DNA of 64,000 nt from Gammaproteobacteria bacterium (GTDB lineage Bacteria > Pseudomonadota > Gammaproteobacteria > Xanthomonadales > Marinicellaceae): contig JAWLAO010000003.1 of assembly GCA_041395445.1 (NCBI GenBank), forward strand, positions 372,001 through 436,000. Direction: 5' to 3'. Below the pieces are notes generated by a model. The model did not search any database, was not told the DNA's origin, and saw nothing but the letters and a program-made list of their open reading frames with translations. Position 1 is the first letter of the stretch. Each line of letters starts with the position of its first letter. Positions 17,063-25,369 of this stretch are shown one piece after another. The translations under genes and the position numbers were made by a program.

Positions 17063-19046
17063 TAAAGATATCTGAAATTGCAACCGGTGTTTTAATATAA
17101 CTTCCCTGTAGATAATCAATGTTCGCTTTTAACAATTCTGATGCCAGACTGGAGTTATCAACCATGTGGGCAATAACCTCATAACCTAAGACATGTGCTT
17201 TTCTGATTGTTGAAGCAATGTTATTTGGATTTTCTGCATCGAAAAGATGCTTGTCTTCCAATGATGGCGGTAATAATCGTATCCAACTCACATTGAGTTT
17301 TCTGGCAGCTTTCCAAGCAATTGAGGAGTAATCAAAACTACCTAAACAAATTTTAATTCCTGTTTGTTTGATTTGTTGCCCAATTTCACCAATATGCTCA
17401 AAAGTGTCAACAACATCTTGCAAATGAAACTGCACATAGAGTGAATCTTTTGGTAAATTGAGTTGCTTGATAATTTCCAGTTTCTTTGCTCTTGATTCAC
17501 GATCAGTATATGCAAGAGTCACTTGGTTTAATAGTACTTTTGGCGGAGAATTTTCATGAATTCCTGAGCGAATCACACGGATTGCACGTTCCAGAGCAAA
17601 TCTGTCAATAACTCTGAGCAATCCGGATTTCTCTGCCACATTGATGTATTCAATGGTTTTAAATCTTTGAATGGAAGAGTCCGTGTCAATATTTAAAATA
17701 AGCTGGAAAATTTCTTCCTCCTCATGACGAGCAGAAACAATTGGATAAAATTGCCATGCAAGGTCACGAGTTTTAATCATATTTTCCAATCGAGACTTAA
17801 TTGTATAAAAACGCGTTTCTTCAATACCTTTCTGAAGTTTTAATATTTCGCTCTGAGTTTCATTTGATTCGATGAGAATGCTTTCGGCTTTTTGCAATAA
17901 AGTATCGTGATCTTTTGCTTGTGGAATATTGGTAAGTACGATGACAGACATCTGAAAAGAATAATTCCTATCAACAACAGTGTAGCTATTATCTTCATAC
18001 CAGGATTTAATATCTTCAGCAGTTTTTATAGCTGAGGCTTCATCTAAAGTATTAAACCCAATTACATAAACTCCATCAGCAATTTTTGAAAAAAAATCGA
18101 CTGCAGGATTGGTGTTTGGGGTCTTTGAGCAAACAGTGTTGCATAATTTACTAAACCCTGAATAGCCGATTTCCCTTTGAATTTCGGTTTTATTATTAAC
18201 CTTAAACCACATGAATGAAGCTAAAGGATTATCAATGTTTTCCTGGTAGAATTTCTGTAAATCAGACTCTTGAACATTGACCTTATGATAAACTCGATTC
18301 GGATTCAATTCATTGAGAAAAACCTGATTGTTGAGGTTTCGCTGAATACGGTTTTTAATAGAGGCAACCAATAAATCAGACTTGATGGGTTTGGTAATTA
18401 AATCATCAGCACCGGCATTAAGAACCAGCATTCTTGATTCAAGAGTTGTATCAGCCGTCAAAAAAACAATTGGAAGGAAACGATACTTGGGTTCTTTTCT
18501 AATAATTGAAACAATTTTGTCTCCTGTTACATCACCAAGATATAAGTCAAGTAATAATAAATCCGGTTTGTAGTCCGCAAGTGTATCAAGAATATATTCT
18601 GACTTTGTGATTGATTTTACGCTAAAGCCGGCATCTTTTAAAATATGCTCGGTAATTGCAATTTGGTCTTCATCGTCATCCAGAAACAGAACCTTTTGTC
18701 TCTCTTTTCCGAGTCCGAGCTGAAAATAACTGGAACTGAGTTCTGAGAATTTATCAGAATTTACTAATTCAATATTGTTATTAAGCAAAATGATTCGATT
18801 ATCGACACTGAGGTTTTCGCCGATACAAATAAATCTGTTTTCAGAGGTGATATTGGTATGTTGAATAAGATCAAGCACACTATCAATTTGATTTATTTCG
18901 AAAATGACCGCATTCGGCTTTCTATCAGAAGTTTCAATCCTTGAGATGAGTGTTTGAATGGGAATAACCTTAATAGATGGAGCCAAGCTATTATTGATGT
19001 CCGATAAACGATCAGACAATGAGTAAATCAATACAGAGTCATTCAT
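17055..19046 (-). CDS. Receiver protein with degenerate GGDEF and EAL domains (FimX-like layout)
   Basis: 663 residues, soluble. Residues 1-105 look like a worn receiver; 117-232 form an intact receiver (LFLDDDEDQ, phospho-Asp in LLLLDLYL, Lys in TKPI). Then comes a GGDEF-like region with no GG(D/E)EF (ADGVYVIGF instead) and an EAL-like domain from ~415 lacking EAL, the DDFG motif (SFDYS) and the usual K-I-D. QPIV survives as YPIV and the QG-Y motif as YLQGSY. Catalysis is therefore unlikely; by analogy with FimX or LapD it may bind a nucleotide or a protein. Last gene of the GTPase operon, 9 bases after the histidine kinase. Confidence 0.82.
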   Translation of the reverse strand: MNDSVLIYSLSDRLSDINNSLAPSIKVIPIQTLISRIETSDRKPNAVIFEINQIDSVLDLIQHTNITSENRFICIGENLSVDNRIILLNNNIELVNSDKFSELSSSYFQLGLGKERQKVLFLDDDEDQIAITEHILKDAGFSVKSITKSEYILDTLADYKPDLLLLDLYLGDVTGDKIVSIIRKEPKYRFLPIVFLTADTTLESRMLVLNAGADDLITKPIKSDLLVASIKNRIQRNLNNQVFLNELNPNRVYHKVNVQESDLQKFYQENIDNPLASFMWFKVNNKTEIQREIGYSGFSKLCNTVCSKTPNTNPAVDFFSKIADGVYVIGFNTLDEASAIKTAEDIKSWYEDNSYTVVDRNYSFQMSVIVLTNIPQAKDHDTLLQKAESILIESNETQSEILKLQKGIEETRFYTIKSRLENMIKTRDLAWQFYPIVSARHEEEEIFQLILNIDTDSSIQRFKTIEYINVAEKSGLLRVIDRFALERAIRVIRSGIHENSPPKVLLNQVTLAYTDRESRAKKLEIIKQLNLPKDSLYVQFHLQDVVDTFEHIGEIGQQIKQTGIKICLGSFDYSSIAWKAARKLNVSWIRLLPPSLEDKHLFDAENPNNIASTIRKAHVLGYEVIAHMVDNSSLASELLKANIDYLQGSYIKTPVAISDIFNK

Positions 19047-19055
19047 ATATAGAGT

Positions 19056-20531
19056 TTAAAATTTGTTTAACAGAGAAATTAATTTGTTTCTTTGAAGTGG
19101 TTTTTCGATTATAGCATCAAACCCTAGTTTCTTATAGTTAGTTTTTAATTTTGCAGAGGGCATAGCCGACATCAAAATGATTGGAAGCTTTGGATAGGAA
19201 TGTTTAATTTTTTTAGAAAAACTATCAGCACGCACATCCCCCAAGTTCATGTCAGTTAAAAGCACATCAATTGACTGAGTTTTAAGGATGTCATCAATAT
19301 CTTCATTTGTGGTCGTTCTATGAATGACAAAACCGCTTGGTTCCAGCATAAAGGTGAGTAAATCTAAGATATCTTCATCATCATCAACGATTAGGACAGA
19401 TAAATGACTCTGCTGTTTTGTGACAATATTATTGTCCTCAAGAGGCTTTATATCCGGTTTGTTGATGGGAATTATTAATTCAAATTCAGAACCGATATCT
19501 TTCTTTGATGATTTGAGATAAAGCTTTCCACTCATTGAGTTTGCCAGTTTTTGGCTGATATACAGCCCAATCCCGGAGCCGGCTTCACGGCTTTCTCCAA
19601 CTCTTCCCCAAGGAGAAAAAACGGTATCAAGCTTGTCTTCAGCAATTCCAATTCCGCTGTCAATAATGGTAAAAATATAAGAGTGATTGCTTACTGAAAA
19701 TACAATCTTTACAAATCCGGACTCCGTGTATTTGATAGCGTTATTCACTAAATTAATTAATATTTGACGAGCTTTAGGAGTGTCTATATAAATCACTTCG
19801 TCAGCAAGAGACTCTGTCATTAACTCTAACCCTTTATCTTCTGCAAAGTGATACAAAGTATCCTTAAGTTCTGAAATAAACTCTGAAGAACGGGTTGCCT
19901 CAAGGTGAATATCGCTTTCTTTTGCCTGTGAGCGACCGAAGAGTAATGTGTTTTCAATCGTGTGCTTTAAATGAATGGCATTTCTGTGAATGACTTTTAG
20001 AGAGTTTTTATCCAGCTCGCCATTCAGCATTAATTCTGAATAACCGATGATTGAAGTTAATGGTGTCCCCAGTTCATGAGAAAGCATGGCAATTAATGCT
20101 GCTTTTTCCTGATCGGACTTTTTAAGCTCTTGCTTGGCAATATTTAATTCTTCAGCCAGACGTTTGAATTTATTTTTGGAAATATTATCGTCATGAGCAA
20201 ATTGTTGGTATTTTTGAGTGACTTGAAAAATTTCAGACTTGTTTACCAGCATAATATAGTCAAGATTTTCGCACTTTATAAAATGAATATCACAAACATT
20301 ATTCTCATTAATGTTGAAGAAAGGAATTTTAAAATTTTCGGTAAAATTTTCTGATATCAGTATGGGTAGATAATCGGTAATGAAAGTACCATTCTCTGGC
20401 GGAAACAAACCTAATGACTCTGGATTTCCATGAGATTCAACAATACTTAAGTTTTTATCTATTCCAAGGCAAAAATATCCATGTCCTTCATTGAGTTTAA
20501 GCAAGAACTGTTTGAGAACCGGAGGGAACAT
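19056..20531 (-). CDS. Soluble hybrid sensor histidine kinase with C-terminal receiver
   Basis: 491 residues and no membrane helix, so it senses inside the cell or through partners. Residues 1-110 resemble a PAS-like input domain, followed by a short coiled coil (~115-145). The H-box MLSHELGTPLTSIIGYSE has phospho-His152; an ATPase domain follows with NLVNNAIKYT, DSGIGI and GSGIGLYIS. A receiver at ~375-491 has VDDDED, phospho-Asp in LLTDMNL and Lys in IEKPL. It lies 3 bases after the Rab-like GTPase gene and 9 before the REC/EAL-like gene, so a GTPase-to-phosphorelay link is a natural inference. Confidence 0.88.
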   Translation of the reverse strand: MFPPVLKQFLLKLNEGHGYFCLGIDKNLSIVESHGNPESLGLFPPENGTFITDYLPILISENFTENFKIPFFNINENNVCDIHFIKCENLDYIMLVNKSEIFQVTQKYQQFAHDDNISKNKFKRLAEELNIAKQELKKSDQEKAALIAMLSHELGTPLTSIIGYSELMLNGELDKNSLKVIHRNAIHLKHTIENTLLFGRSQAKESDIHLEATRSSEFISELKDTLYHFAEDKGLELMTESLADEVIYIDTPKARQILINLVNNAIKYTESGFVKIVFSVSNHSYIFTIIDSGIGIAEDKLDTVFSPWGRVGESREAGSGIGLYISQKLANSMSGKLYLKSSKKDIGSEFELIIPINKPDIKPLEDNNIVTKQQSHLSVLIVDDDEDILDLLTFMLEPSGFVIHRTTTNEDIDDILKTQSIDVLLTDMNLGDVRADSFSKKIKHSYPKLPIILMSAMPSAKLKTNYKKLGFDAIIEKPLQRNKLISLLNKF

Positions 20532-20534
20532 CTG

Positions 20535-21023
20535 CTATTGACCTAAAAGTTTTTTTGCCAGTTCGTTAAAGCTATCTTCAACATTCTCACCCGTTTTGGC
20601 GCTTGAATAATGTATCTTTGAAACATATTGGCGAATTTTTTGTAAACTCTCTTCGTTCAGCCGCCATTGATCTTTCAAGTCGCATTTATTGACTAAGCAA
20701 ATTGCAGGTATGGAATCTAAATCGGGGATGCTTACTTTCTCAAAAATATCAAAAGACTCAGGTTCTGTTCCGTCAAGAACCCATATAATCCCCTGAGTGC
20801 CACGGAGGTAATGTTTGTAATGTCCTTCTTGTTCGAACCCGGCGATATCCCAAAGTATCATTGAAATGGAGTCATCATCAATATCAACGGTCTTGGTGGA
20901 AATACTGACACCAACAGTGGTTTTATATTTTTCACTAAATTGGTTTTCAATATATTGACGTACCAAGCTGGTTTTTCCAACAGCAAATCTTCCAATGAGA
21001 CAAACTTTTTTCGCTATTTTCAT
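20535..21023 (-). CDS. Rab-like (Ras superfamily) small GTPase
   Basis: 162 residues, a stand-alone G domain. All five G motifs are visible: P-loop GRFAVGKTS (11-19), switch I Thr36 in YKTTVGVS, switch II WDIAGFE (58-64), NKCD (112-115) and SSAK (140-143). The WDxAGxE switch and TxGVS effector region resemble Rab/Rup proteins more than MglA, ribosome-associated or FeoB GTPases. The residue matching Ras Gln61 is Phe63, so intrinsic hydrolysis may be slow. No lipidation Cys at the C-terminus (ends LLGQ). The start overlaps the OmpA/BON gene by 4 bases. Confidence 0.9.
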   Translation of the reverse strand: MKIAKKVCLIGRFAVGKTSLVRQYIENQFSEKYKTTVGVSISTKTVDIDDDSISMILWDIAGFEQEGHYKHYLRGTQGIIWVLDGTEPESFDIFEKVSIPDLDSIPAICLVNKCDLKDQWRLNEESLQKIRQYVSKIHYSSAKTGENVEDSFNELAKKLLGQ

Positions 21024-22816
21024 TGCTCAATATAGGTTTTAAACCTTACAATTTTTTTGCTATCATCAACATCATTGTTGAAATTTTCACATGGAGTTAT
21101 AGATGTCCGCAAGTGTGATTCTTCAATCATGTTTTCAATAAGCAGGGCTTTAATCGAATCCGCTCGTTGTTGTGAAAATTTATCACTGTTTAGCCCTTGG
21201 CAATCACTTTCACCGATAATGGTAATTTGAGAGTTGGGAAATCTGTTTATTAAGGTTTTAATTTGTTCAATCACGGAAAGTAACTCTGAACTATGGCTTT
21301 CGGACTCATCAGAAATTACAACAGAATCCCTCTCAATCTGAGATATTATTTTCTCAGTGGAATCAGAGATATCAAGTTGGCTATCTTCAATAGTGACTTC
21401 AGGAAACTGTTGTTTGAGTTCAGTTATCAACTTGTTATGAGTAGCTAATTTTGTTGAACCATTAAGGGTTAGTTTGTCTGGCTCAATGTTATATGAAACC
21501 CCTTCTAAATTATTATGATTGAGAAGAAACTCTTCAACTTCCATACTGAAGTCGGGTTTAGTAGTATTGCGTATGCTATTGATTCCTGTTACTTTGTTCA
21601 GCCTGTCGAAAATGGACTTATAGGAATCATTCGGCAAGTAGCCAGTGAGTGATAAAGTCTTGTGATCAAGATTATAATTGACTTTGGAGTATGGTTTTAA
21701 AATGTTATTAATTCTTAAGTCAATAATTTCTTCATCCAATGAGATAAAAGGCTTTGTTTCAAGCTGAATATTGTTTTCTTTTAATTGACTTACATCAGCA
21801 TCCGGATCGAGCAAACCCTTTGCAACAAAACCATCGCCACTTTTTTTTAGTTCTTGTAAGTAAAGCCCCGGTGTTGAGTTGACGATGTTCTGAGCCTGAT
21901 TAAATTCAGTGTGTCTTTTATAAGCGAGATAACTTAATCCCGAGATAATCAATAAAAGACCAATGATCCAAGGTACCCAGTTGATTGATTTTTTTTCTTC
22001 AGTTATGTTTTTTGTGACCAGATAGGGTCGTAAAAAGTCCTCGATTCCGTCAATACTCTGAAAATTGTTGGTATCTAATAATGAGTCCGAGAAGTTGGAA
22101 TGAATTTCTTCAATGAGTTTTTGATTGAGCTCTTTAAGTCTTTCAGATGGAGACCCTTTAACAATCATTGCCAAATAAACTTTTGGACCGGTTGCAATCA
22201 AAATTTGACTGTCGCCAAAGTCAGCACTCATTAATCCCGAGTCTGTCGATTGAAGTGAATCGCCCACAAAGTCTTTAATCGCTGTCAGCATCGCAGACAT
22301 GGCGTTTTTGTCTTTAAGGGTTTCCTCTTTTCCTACATGCTGGACTAATAGACCGGTTTCATTATCAATAATGAAGATTTCATTGACCTGATAACGAATT
22401 GTTTTTTCAAATACAATTTCCGCAAATGGTATCCCGGTTTTGTAGGATTGCCATCTCCACTTAAGAGCCTTGGCTGAGAATCCAAGCTCTAATGTGCGGT
22501 TAATATCGGCTACGAATTGCTTGATACTATTCGTAACTGTTTTACGAATCAGTTGACCCATGATAGGTAAGAGAGAATCAATAATTGATTGCTTGTTCTC
22601 AGAAAACGTCTTTGTCACACCATCTTGAATCGGCTTAGCCAATACAATATCAAGTTTGGAGTCTTTTTTCTGTGCTCGCTTTAATGCATTGGCAAGAACC
22701 TTTGAAACTTCCTCAGTAAATTGTTCTTCAGAAAGAAGTTTTTTTTTCAGGTTTTCTAGTACTTCAAGCTCTTCTTTGATGAGAAGAGTCTTGAGAACAT
22801 CTCTTTCCCGGGTCAT
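21020..22816 (-). CDS. Envelope-spanning protein: roadblock-like, TM, BON-like and OmpA domains
   Basis: 598 residues. Residues 1-115 are helical. Residues ~140-245 (EIFIIDNETGLLVQHVG, a helix, DSQILIATGPKVYLAMIVKG, a helix) have the strand-helix order of roadblock/longin domains. One membrane helix at 280-299 puts the N-terminus in the cytoplasm. The periplasmic part has BON-like segments (~318-480) and a C-terminal OmpA-like peptidoglycan-binding domain (~500-598) that keeps the Asp of GESDCQG and the Arg of QQRAD. It overlaps the GTPase gene by 4 bases and is the obvious candidate membrane partner of that GTPase. Confidence 0.82.
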   Translation of the reverse strand: MTRERDVLKTLLIKEELEVLENLKKKLLSEEQFTEEVSKVLANALKRAQKKDSKLDIVLAKPIQDGVTKTFSENKQSIIDSLLPIMGQLIRKTVTNSIKQFVADINRTLELGFSAKALKWRWQSYKTGIPFAEIVFEKTIRYQVNEIFIIDNETGLLVQHVGKEETLKDKNAMSAMLTAIKDFVGDSLQSTDSGLMSADFGDSQILIATGPKVYLAMIVKGSPSERLKELNQKLIEEIHSNFSDSLLDTNNFQSIDGIEDFLRPYLVTKNITEEKKSINWVPWIIGLLLIISGLSYLAYKRHTEFNQAQNIVNSTPGLYLQELKKSGDGFVAKGLLDPDADVSQLKENNIQLETKPFISLDEEIIDLRINNILKPYSKVNYNLDHKTLSLTGYLPNDSYKSIFDRLNKVTGINSIRNTTKPDFSMEVEEFLLNHNNLEGVSYNIEPDKLTLNGSTKLATHNKLITELKQQFPEVTIEDSQLDISDSTEKIISQIERDSVVISDESESHSSELLSVIEQIKTLINRFPNSQITIIGESDCQGLNSDKFSQQRADSIKALLIENMIEESHLRTSITPCENFNNDVDDSKKIVRFKTYIEQ

Positions 22817-22818
22817 TT

Positions 22819-23175
22819 CTAATCGGAAAGGTTGTTTGCCATTTCATTGAGAAGTTTTGCCAAATCATTTCTATGGCTCGCCTGATTGGACAATTTATCA
22901 AGCTGGTTCAGAATGTCTGCTTCGGTATCAATTAATTTATTTTCCAGTTTCGATAAATCATCGGAAAGCTTTTTATCGAGCCCTGAATTATCTGATTGTA
23001 ATTCTTTGTTGATTTTATCGAGCTTATCATTGAGATCTTGTAGAGACTTACTGAAAGTTTTTTCCAATTTTTCGATGGTTTGTTCGATAATTTTTACTTG
23101 TTCGCCAAATAGTATATTCCGTATCTGGTCAACAGAGGTGTCCGAAATTTGTGATTTATTCGATTTGTCTGTCAT
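22819..23175 (-). CDS. Small coiled-coil protein of the GTPase operon
   Basis: 118 residues, highly charged. Residues ~18-100 carry heptad-like Leu/Ile spacing (IIEQTIEKLEKTF, LNDKLDKINKEL, LSKLENKLIDTE), predicting a long coiled coil. No signal peptide, membrane helix or known domain is seen. It lies 3 bases after the response regulator gene and 2 bases before the OmpA-domain gene. It may be an adaptor or oligomerisation partner for the cytoplasmic helical segment of the latter. No function is recognised. Confidence 0.75.
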   Translation of the reverse strand: MTDKSNKSQISDTSVDQIRNILFGEQVKIIEQTIEKLEKTFSKSLQDLNDKLDKINKELQSDNSGLDKKLSDDLSKLENKLIDTEADILNQLDKLSNQASHRNDLAKLLNEMANNLSD

Positions 23176-23178
23176 TAC

Positions 23179-23868
23179 TTATCCTTTCATTTGGTTAATA
23201 AGCTTATATCCCTGATGATAAACTGAAGCCAGCTTCCAACCATTCGTACCATTTAACATCAGTTTCTTTCTCAGGCGACTGATATGGGTATCAACTGTTC
23301 GGGTGCTGATTTCAGAACTTTTCATCCAAATGGACTCAAGAAGCTGGTCACGAGAAATCAACAAGCCTTCATTTTTAAAAAAGTATAAGGCAAGTTCATA
23401 TTCTTTGTTGGTAAGTGAGATGTTGTTTCCTTTGTAAGAAACTGTATTTGTTAAATTGTTAAAAGTATAAGGAGATGAATCGAAACCATCTTTTTCAGAC
23501 TCCTCGTCAAGAATTCTGCGACTAACAGCTTTGAGTCTGGCTTTAAGTATTTTTTCGCTAGTGGGTTTGATAATAAAATCATCGGCACCATCGGTTAATG
23601 CATTGACGATATCTTTTTCAGAATTTCTTGAGGTTAGAAAAATGATGGGTATATTTCCGTATCGACTGCCTTTAATCCAGTGCAAAACATCCATGCCGCT
23701 AATTTTGGGTAAATTCCAGTCAATGAGTAAAATATCCGGAACATCAAAAGAGATTTGCTTGATTAAATCACGCGCCTTCTCGAAAATCGTACACTCATAC
23801 TCATCACTCAGCCATAGTGAGTACAAATCTGCCTGATCTGAATCATCCTCTAATATAAAGATTTTCAT
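23179..23868 (-). CDS. OmpR/PhoB-type response regulator
   Basis: 229 residues: receiver domain 1-115 with the acidic pair in FILEDDSD, phospho-Asp50 (LLIDWNLP), Thr79 and Lys101 (IIKPT), then a winged-helix DNA-binding domain (YTFNNLTNTVSYKGNNISLT, the recognition region TRTVDTHISRLRKKL). First gene of the six-gene operon, with a strong GGGAGAGGA ribosome site. The operon's soluble hybrid kinase is the likely phosphodonor. It may control its own operon from the promoter at 23915-23942. Confidence 0.92.
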   Translation of the reverse strand: MKIFILEDDSDQADLYSLWLSDEYECTIFEKARDLIKQISFDVPDILLIDWNLPKISGMDVLHWIKGSRYGNIPIIFLTSRNSEKDIVNALTDGADDFIIKPTSEKILKARLKAVSRRILDEESEKDGFDSSPYTFNNLTNTVSYKGNNISLTNKEYELALYFFKNEGLLISRDQLLESIWMKSSEISTRTVDTHISRLRKKLMLNGTNGWKLASVYHQGYKLINQMKG

Positions 23869-23914
23869 TCCTCTCCCACACTATCTTGTTATTTGACAGT
23901 ATCATTTATTTACA

Positions 23915-23942
23915 TTATTACAACAACAAATTGATATTGCAA
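23915..23942 (-). promoter_or_regulatory. Promoter of the GTPase signalling operon
   Basis: Reading leftward, TTGCAA (23942-23937) and TAATAA (23920-23915) are 16 bases apart. The predicted start near 23908 gives a 40-base leader before the ATG at 23868. No other promoter-like sequence is evident in the tight operon downstream. Confidence 0.5.
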
Positions 23943-23967
23943 GAAAATAATCATCTCACATAAGCAT

Positions 23968-25347
23968 TTATAAAAATCTGAGGAATTTAATAATTTTCTG
24001 TTTTAAAGGTGTAAATGGGGCGCGAATGAGGTGATTAAAATTGATTCTGGATTGATGATAAACAGTTTTAAGATGGCTAAAACTGTTAAAGCCATTCAGT
24101 CCATGATAGCTTCCCATGCCGCTTTGACCAACTCCACCGAAAGGTATTCCTTGTTGAACAAATTGAAACAATGTTTCATTGATTGCAACAGATCCTGATA
24201 AAGTTTCCCGCAAAACTTTATCTTTAAATCGTTTGTTGTCGCTAAAAATGTATAAGGTTAAAGGGTTATCTCGTGAGTTTATAAAATCAATACTCTCTTC
24301 AACAGATTTGACAGAAATGATTGGTAAAATAGGACCAAAAATTTCTTGGTGCATGACTTTGCTATTGGGTTGAGGGTTTACAACAAGAACCGGAGGAAAA
24401 ACCCCATCATTATTCGGTTCGGGTTTTCCTTGTGGATAGATGCATTGACCCGATGATTCACTATCAGCAACTAGTGAATTCAATCGGTTGAAATGGTTCT
24501 GATTGATAATCGCTGTGTATTCAGAGTTGTTTGTTATATCCGGATAACAGCGATTAAACTCTTCAATAATTGCATTTGTGAGCTGTTCAACTTTTGAAGA
24601 TGAAACTAAAATGTAATCAGGAGCGATACATGTTTGCCCGGCATTGAAAAATTTGCCTCCAACAATACTTTTGGCTGCTTTACCAATATCGTAATCCTCC
24701 TCAATGACAACCGGTGATTTTCCACCAAGTTCTAATGTGACAGGAGTGAGATGGCAAGAAGCATTTTCCATAATGATTTTGCCAACAGCTGTAGAACCAG
24801 TAAATAGCAAGTGTTTGAATGGTAAACGACTAAATTCCTGGGCAACTTTTAAATCACCAACTGATACCAATACTTCATTTTCATTAAATACAGTTGAAAG
24901 CATATCCGCAATTAATTGCGATGTATTGGGTGTCATTTCAGAGGGTTTTATCATAACCCGATTTCCGGCAGCGATTGCTGCAATTAAAGGTGCAATTGCC
25001 AAATTGAAAGGGTAGTTCCACGGAGAGATGATTCCTACAACACCAAGGGGTTGGGGAATAATTTCATTCTTGGAAAACAAAAATTTCAAACCTGCCATTT
25101 TTGTGCGTGGTCGAGTCCATGATTTCAGATGTTTTAATGTATGGTTGATCTCCTCATTGCAAGTAAATATTTCTGCTAAAATTGTTTCGTTGGCACTTCT
25201 TCTGCCAAAGTCTTTATTCAGGGCAACTATCAGGTTTTCTGTATTCTCATTAATAACTTTCTTCAAACTTTTCAGACGATTGATTCGGGTGTTTATATCC
25301 AGATTCGGTGCTAAACTGAGTTTTTCAAATTGTTGTTGCGGATTCAT
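23968..25347 (-). CDS. Aldehyde dehydrogenase, coniferyl-aldehyde/ALDH3-like
   Basis: NAD(P)-dependent oxidation of an aldehyde to its acid. Core motifs are IISPWNYPFNLA, the nucleotide-binding TGSTAVGK, the general-base Glu in VTLELGGKSP, and the catalytic Cys in FFNAGQTCIAPDY. The length of 459 residues and the C-terminal HGLNGFNSFSHLKTV segment match the coniferyl-aldehyde dehydrogenase (CalB)/ALDH3 group, which favours medium or long hydrophobic aldehydes. Substrate is not shown by context. It occupies the position after ntrY where ntrX is found in related genomes. Confidence 0.87.
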   Translation of the reverse strand: MNPQQQFEKLSLAPNLDINTRINRLKSLKKVINENTENLIVALNKDFGRRSANETILAEIFTCNEEINHTLKHLKSWTRPRTKMAGLKFLFSKNEIIPQPLGVVGIISPWNYPFNLAIAPLIAAIAAGNRVMIKPSEMTPNTSQLIADMLSTVFNENEVLVSVGDLKVAQEFSRLPFKHLLFTGSTAVGKIIMENASCHLTPVTLELGGKSPVVIEEDYDIGKAAKSIVGGKFFNAGQTCIAPDYILVSSSKVEQLTNAIIEEFNRCYPDITNNSEYTAIINQNHFNRLNSLVADSESSGQCIYPQGKPEPNNDGVFPPVLVVNPQPNSKVMHQEIFGPILPIISVKSVEESIDFINSRDNPLTLYIFSDNKRFKDKVLRETLSGSVAINETLFQFVQQGIPFGGVGQSGMGSYHGLNGFNSFSHLKTVYHQSRINFNHLIRAPFTPLKQKIIKFLRFL

Positions 25348-25369
25348 AAACTTTCAATCTCTGTTGGTT

